The notes beneath the pieces were generated by a model, which worked only from the letters and a program-made list of their open reading frames with translations, ran no database searches and was not told the origin of the DNA. Position numbers and translations under genes: made by a program. A stretch of 17,426 bases of DNA from Bacillaceae bacterium UBA7792 (lineage in GTDB: Bacteria > Bacillota > Bacilli > Bacillales > Cytobacillaceae): contig DLCS01000223.1 of the NCBI GenBank assembly GCA_002480735.1, positions 1 to 17,426 on the forward strand. The letters are read 5' to 3'. Positions 14,444 through 17,426 of the stretch are shown piece by piece; within the stretch, counting starts at the first letter, position 1; each line of letters begins with the position of its first letter.

Positions 14444-14472
14444 AAAAAAAAGCAGCCGATAGAGTAGCTGCT
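14444..14472 (-). terminator. terminator of the NhaC-family gene
   Basis: On the minus strand, AGCAGC (14467-14472) pairs with GCTGCT (14451-14456) around a ten-base loop, followed by eight T. Confidence 0.85.
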
Positions 14473-14482
14473 CAAGTGAATG

Positions 14483-15862
14483 CTATAGTTTTGAAATTCT
14501 AATCCCTGTAAACCCAAAGAAAAGTGTAATAATAGGAGATAGGAGACAGAAGAAGGCATATGGTGCATAATCAATCGTGTCGACACCCAGAACTCCTGAC
14601 AAAAAGACTCCACACACTCCCCATGGAACGAGTGGATTAATCACCGTCCCTGCATCCTCCAAGATTCGGGATAGATTTTTTAGATGAAGCCCTGCTTTTT
14701 TAAAGGGCTGCTCAAATGCATTTCCTGTTAGAAGGATCGATAAATATTGCTCTCCTACTAAAAAATTGATACCAATGGCAGTTGTTACCGTTGAAAGAAC
14801 TAGAAGTGGCACTTTATATAGGAAAGCGGAAATGGCACTTAGAAGAGCATCCATAATCCCAATTTTGAACAAAAGCCCTCCTAAAGCTAGTGCAAGGAGC
14901 ACGAGCGACATAGAAAACATCATGCTTTCCATCCCTCCTCTGCCTAAGAGCACATCGATTTCTTCCACACCACTCTTTAGTTCAAAGCCGCTAAACAAGA
15001 GCTTAATCATAACTGCAAAGTTAAAATTCTCCTGAACGAAAAATGTCAACACTAATGATGATAGAATTCCTGCGGATAAAGTAACAATGGACGAAACTCT
15101 TTTGATTGCCAAAATTGTAAGCACAAGAAATGGCAAGATAGAGTATAAGTGTACGAGATTTAAAGAGCGTAAGATTTCTTTTAATAAAGTAATCTTCTCA
15201 AAGCTAGCTGATGCTTCAGCTGGTGAAAGTATAGCAAATAGAACGAAGGATAACAGGAAAGCTGGGACCGTTGTCCACATCATATTTTTGATGTGCTCGA
15301 ATAAATCTACCTTCACAGTCATTGAAGCAAGATTCGTTGTATCTGATATGGGAGACATTTTATCACCAAAGAAAGCCCCCGAAATAATCGCCCCCGCTGT
15401 AATAGGCAATGAGAAATCCAATGCTGAGCTGACACTCATAAAGGCAACGCCTAAGGTTGCAGCTGTCGTTAGCGAGCTCCCAATGCTAATGCCAATTAGT
15501 GATGTCACAACAAACACAACACAGTAAAAAAATTTACCGTTTACAAACTCTAATGCAAAATAGATGAAGGTTGGAATCGTGCCACTAGCCATCCAGCTGC
15601 TAATCAGCATGCCAATAAAAAAGAAGATCATCACTGCGCCAAGCCCAGATTTTGCCCCTTCAATCATCCCACTCTCTAAGTCTTTAATGGAAACCTTTTT
15701 GACCATTCCATATACAAATAGCAAAAAAATTGCGAGGACAATCGGAATATGTGGAACAGCTTCGTATTTGATAATAAGAAAACTAACTCCTCCCAAAATA
15801 AGCAAGGTTAGTAGAATAGCCTCCAAGAAAGTTAGTTTTAGTATTGCTGGCTCCTGTCTCAT
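14483..15862 (-). CDS. nhaC: NhaC-family Na+/H+ antiporter
   Basis: This is a membrane antiporter of the NhaC family, 459 residues with about eleven to twelve hydrophobic helices. The signature GAFFGDKMSPISDTTNLAS lies in the central region, preceded by SLIGISIGSSLTTAATLGVA. ATG 15862 has GAGGG eight bases upstream. It is transcribed alone from a promoter near 15930-15962 and ends in a strong terminator. Members exchange Na+ for H+. The close relative MleN exchanges malate and protons for lactate and Na+, and given the lactate permease in this window that substrate cannot be excluded. The sequence alone does not separate the two. Confidence 0.9.
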   Translation of the reverse strand: MRQEPAILKLTFLEAILLTLLILGGVSFLIIKYEAVPHIPIVLAIFLLFVYGMVKKVSIKDLESGMIEGAKSGLGAVMIFFFIGMLISSWMASGTIPTFIYFALEFVNGKFFYCVVFVVTSLIGISIGSSLTTAATLGVAFMSVSSALDFSLPITAGAIISGAFFGDKMSPISDTTNLASMTVKVDLFEHIKNMMWTTVPAFLLSFVLFAILSPAEASASFEKITLLKEILRSLNLVHLYSILPFLVLTILAIKRVSSIVTLSAGILSSLVLTFFVQENFNFAVMIKLLFSGFELKSGVEEIDVLLGRGGMESMMFSMSLVLLALALGGLLFKIGIMDALLSAISAFLYKVPLLVLSTVTTAIGINFLVGEQYLSILLTGNAFEQPFKKAGLHLKNLSRILEDAGTVINPLVPWGVCGVFLSGVLGVDTIDYAPYAFFCLLSPIITLFFGFTGIRISKL

Positions 15863-15898
15863 CGCCTTATCCCTCGTTCAAAAGTATTTTCGCACTGA

Positions 15899-15914
15899 AA
15901 CGCTTTTTAGCGTT
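15899..15914. repeat. short hairpin in the nhaC 5' leader
   Basis: AACGCT-TTTT-AGCGTT is a six-base perfect inverted repeat, about 37 bases before the nhaC start and inside its predicted transcript. No T-run follows, so it is not a terminator. It could stabilise the message or be an operator. Confidence 0.5.
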
Positions 15915-15929
15915 AAAGCAAAGAATAAC

Positions 15930-15962
15930 ATTATATTAATATATGATTAGGACGGATGTCAA
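15930..15962 (-). promoter_or_regulatory. sigma-A promoter of nhaC
   Basis: On the minus strand, a consensus TTGACA (15957-15962) is followed after 18 bp by TAATAT (15933-15938). A perfect TATAAT (15930-15935) overlaps it, at 21 bp. Confidence 0.65.
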
Positions 15963-15978
15963 TGTAAAGCCAAAATAA

Positions 15979-16004
15979 AAAACGACCCATATTTGAGTCG
16001 TTTT
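15979..16004 (-). terminator. terminator of prfC
   Basis: AAAACGAC (15979-15986) pairs with GTCGTTTT (15997-16004) around a ten-base loop, and a T-run follows on the minus strand. It lies ten bases past the prfC stop. Confidence 0.85.
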
Positions 16005-16013
16005 CCTTGTATG

Positions 16014-17426
16014 TTACTGGTAATCATCCATCGGATTGTATAATTTGATATCAGGATTTTTGTCCTGGAACCATCGGAGCGCAAAATCATTTTCAAAAAG
16101 GAAGGCTAATTTTCCATAGCGATCCTTCACGAGAATACTTCTTTGAGCAGATAAATTTTCATTCACGGTTTCATTTTCGACCCATCTCGTGATTTTCGAG
16201 CCTAACCGCTCCATAATCACTTCGACATTGTACTCATTCTTCATGCGGTGCTCAAAGACTTCAAATTGCAGCTGACCGACTGCCCCTAATAAATAATCCT
16301 CATTTCTGACATTCCGAAAAAGCTGAATCGCTCCCTCTTGCACTAACTGCTCGATTCCCTTGTAAAAATGCTTTTGCTTCATGACGTTCTTAGCGGTTAC
16401 ACGTACAAACAGCTCCGGTGTAAACTGTGGTAATCTCTCATATTGGAAATCATTCTTGCCCACAGTCAACGTATCTCCAATTTGGTACATACCTGGATCG
16501 TATAAGCCAATGATGTCTCCACTTACAGCCTCTTCAACTGTGCTGCGATCATCTGCCATAAACTGTGTAGATTGGGCGAGCTTTATTTGCTTGTTCAATC
16601 TCGGTAAGTTGACCGTCATCCCTCTTTCAAATTTTCCTGAACAAATGCGTAAGAAGGCAATTCTGTCCCGATGGGCTGGATTCATGTTGGCTTGAATCTT
16701 GAAAATAAATCCAGAAAACTCTTCAGACAACGGATCGATTTTACCCTCGGTTGAATTTCTTCCTTGAGGGGGTGGAGCGAATTGTAAATAGGTCTCAAGG
16801 AAGGTTTGGACACCAAAGTTTGTTAAGGCACTTCCGAAAAATACAGGTGTCAGTTCACCATTCTCGATTCTTTCTCGGGAAAATTCATTTCCAGCCTCAT
16901 TTAGCAGCATAATTTCTTCAAGCGTCTGGTCATAGAGGCCGCTTTGCTTAAGAGGGTGCTCCCCTTCAATTTCTCCATCCTCATTAAGCTCCACATAGCG
17001 TTTGTCCTCGTCCACACGAAATTGCTCAATTCGCTTATAGTAGCGGTCATAGATCCCTAGGAATTCCTTGCCCATACCGATTGGCCAGTTCATTGGATAG
17101 GATTCTATTTCCATGACCTCCTCAAGCTCTGCAAGCAGCTCTAAAGGAGTTCTGCCTTCTCGGTCTAGCTTATTAATGAAGGTAAATATCGGAATTCCAC
17201 GCATGCGGCAAACCTTGAACAGCTTTAAGGTCTGCTCCTCAATTCCTTTTGCTGAATCGATAATCATCACAGCACTATCAACAGCGGTTAGTGTTCGATA
17301 CGTATCCTCACTAAAATCCTGGTGTCCTGGGGTATCTAAGATATTTACACGACAGTTTTGATACTCAAATTGCATCACGCTTGATGTTACTGAAATCCCA
17401 CGTTGCTTCTCAATTTCCATCCAGTC
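16014..17426 (-). CDS. prfC: peptide chain release factor 3 (5' end beyond window)
   Basis: This is a translational GTPase that recycles RF1/RF2 after termination. The window holds 470 residues of a protein usually about 525-530 long. The first ~60 residues, including the P-loop, lie outside. Visible GTPase motifs are the effector segment [20 protein letters not shown] (G3) and NKLDREG (G4). RF3-specific stretches follow: [20 protein letters not shown], then [20 protein letters not shown], and the C-terminal [23 protein letters not shown] is excluded by the short second domain and the SSVMQF segment. The frame continues through the window edge (Asp-Trp before the first Met), so the internal ATG at 17420 is not the start. 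To my knowledge B. subtilis 168 lacks this gene, so it helps place the lineage. Confidence 0.93.
   Translation of the reverse strand, partial: DWMEIEKQRGISVTSSVMQFEYQNCRVNILDTPGHQDFSEDTYRTLTAVDSAVMIIDSAKGIEEQTLKLFKVCRMRGIPIFTFINKLDREGRTPLELLAELEEVMEIESYPMNWPIGMGKEFLGIYDRYYKRIEQFRVDEDKRYVELNEDGEIEGEHPLKQSGLYDQTLEEIMLLNEAGNEFSRERIENGELTPVFFGSALTNFGVQTFLETYLQFAPPPQGRNSTEGKIDPLSEEFSGFIFKIQANMNPAHRDRIAFLRICSGKFERGMTVNLPRLNKQIKLAQSTQFMADDRSTVEEAVSGDIIGLYDPGMYQIGDTLTVGKNDFQYERLPQFTPELFVRVTAKNVMKQKHFYKGIEQLVQEGAIQLFRNVRNEDYLLGAVGQLQFEVFEHRMKNEYNVEVIMERLGSKITRWVENETVNENLSAQRSILVKDRYGKLAFLFENDFALRWFQDKNPDIKLYNPMDDYQ

Noticed and set aside
15899..15914. A cre site or terminator upstream of nhaC
   Set aside because: The symmetric AACGCT/AGCGTT repeat does not align with the cre consensus and has no T-run. 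I kept it only as an unexplained leader hairpin.
1..17426. Mobile elements, prophage, CRISPR or defence islands
   Set aside because: No transposase, integrase, terminal repeats, spaced direct repeats or defence-type genes are seen on either strand. The genes are ordinary Bacillaceae chromosomal types.

Overview
The window looks like chromosome of an endospore-forming Bacillaceae (Bacillus/Neobacillus-like). It is AT-rich, has strong AGGAGG-type ribosome binding sites, sigma-A promoters and CcpA-type cre boxes. It also carries an alpha/beta-type small acid-soluble spore protein and the Bacillus sigI-rsgI pair. I see no insertion sequences, phage genes, CRISPR arrays, tRNA or rRNA. It reads as ordinary chromosome, but several details are unusual.

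Layout. Positions 1-2512 hold a divergent lutR-lutP pair: a FadR/GntR lactate regulator cut by the window edge, and an L-lactate permease. The gap between them is dense with signals: a sigma-A promoter, a TCATC-N-GATGA operator and two cre-like boxes. Positions 2557-4375 hold a B12-binding radical SAM protein. Positions 4378-5174 hold two tiny translationally coupled genes of unknown function, divergent from a DUF3905-like gene. Positions 5180-6545 hold a Trk/Ktr-type K+ channel subunit. Positions 6643-10714 hold a glycolate module: a CdaR/PucR-type regulator, then glcD and glcF. glcD is interrupted by an in-frame TAA inside its FAD-binding motif, while glcF is intact. A SASP gene follows at 10922-11119.

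Positions 11182-14392 (minus strand) hold an envelope-stress module: a secreted DUF5667 protein, then sigI, then rsgI. Both transcription units are preceded by a matching sigma-I-like promoter pattern (ACCCCC or ACCCTT, 19 bp, CGTA), which suggests autoregulation and a local regulon. The RsgI homologue has Asn-Leu where the family normally has the Asn-Pro autocleavage site. Positions 14444-15962 hold an NhaC-family antiporter, and 15979-17426 hold release factor 3 (prfC), whose N-terminus lies beyond the window.

How the genes fit together. LutP and GlcDF both handle small 2-hydroxy acids (L-lactate, glycolate), and both have cre-like boxes, which fits carbon catabolite repression. SigI/RsgI and the Lys-rich secreted DUF5667 protein plausibly form a cell-wall sensing unit. 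No wholly unknown multi-gene system is evident. The best leads are the glcD nonsense codon, the paired sigma-I promoters and the altered RsgI cleavage site.
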